In this document: piece by piece, positions 5,506 to 5,687 of the stretch
Layout: each line of letters opens with the position of its first letter
Position numbering within the stretch: the first letter of the stretch is position 1
DNA from: JBEIUL01 sp044356865
GTDB taxonomy: Bacteria; Planctomycetota; Phycisphaerae; Phycisphaerales; SM1A02
Reading direction: 5' to 3'
DNA: 5,687 bases
Assembly (NCBI GenBank): GCA_044356865.1
Contig: JBIKVN010000215.1
Coordinates: 1 to 5,687, forward strand
Program-made: the position numbers and the translations under genes
The notes under the pieces: generated by a model
Databases searched by the model: none
Seen by the model: the letters and a program-made list of their open reading frames with translations, nothing else
What the model was told of the DNA's origin: nothing

Positions 5506-5687
<182 letters not shown>

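Overview
The window is high-GC bacterial DNA. Its main content is a chaperone gene cluster read on the minus strand. In transcription order this is groEL (3' end only), groES, a second complete groEL, dnaJ, grpE and an FmdB-type zinc-ribbon gene. The 3' end of a peptide-type ABC transporter ATPase enters from the left on the plus strand, so it converges on the cluster. Two groEL genes around one groES, followed by dnaJ-grpE, together with GPTG in place of GPKG in the GroEL ATP site, suggest a planctomycete or relative. That assignment comes from remembered gene order and residues and has not been checked by a search.

Layout. Bases 1-518 hold the C-terminal part of an oligo/dipeptide ABC ATPase with the D-loop, H-switch and HPYT signature. 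Bases 519-1180 contain no credible gene. They hold an array of interleaved repeats, each carrying GC-rich hairpins, and the array runs right up to the stop codon of the zinc-ribbon gene. Bases 1181-1675 (-) encode the FmdB-type protein with a long K/P/E/A-rich tail. Bases 1695-2222 (-) are grpE and 2250-3380 (-) are dnaJ. Bases 3403-3448 (-) form a very stable hairpin followed by TTTT, which looks like an intrinsic terminator or attenuator between groEL and dnaJ. Bases 3460-5073 (-) are a complete groEL, 5108-5398 (-) groES, 5399-5505 an upstream spacer with short direct repeats and no CIRCE operator, and 5506-5687 (-) the 3' end of another groEL.

How they work together. GroEL and GroES form the ATP-driven folding chamber. 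DnaJ and GrpE are the co-chaperone and nucleotide-exchange factor of DnaK, and neither dnaK nor an hrcA repressor gene lies in this window. The complete GroEL has every ATP-site and apical substrate/GroES-contact residue that I could align to E. coli numbering, but it lacks the flexible GGM tail. The partial upstream GroEL has six MGG repeats preceded by a His-rich stretch. The two paralogues therefore probably differ in what their chambers do. The most useful things to follow up are this tail asymmetry, the hairpin that splits groEL from dnaJ, and the palindromic repeat array. I see no clear sign of a wholly new system; most of the window is conserved housekeeping sequence.
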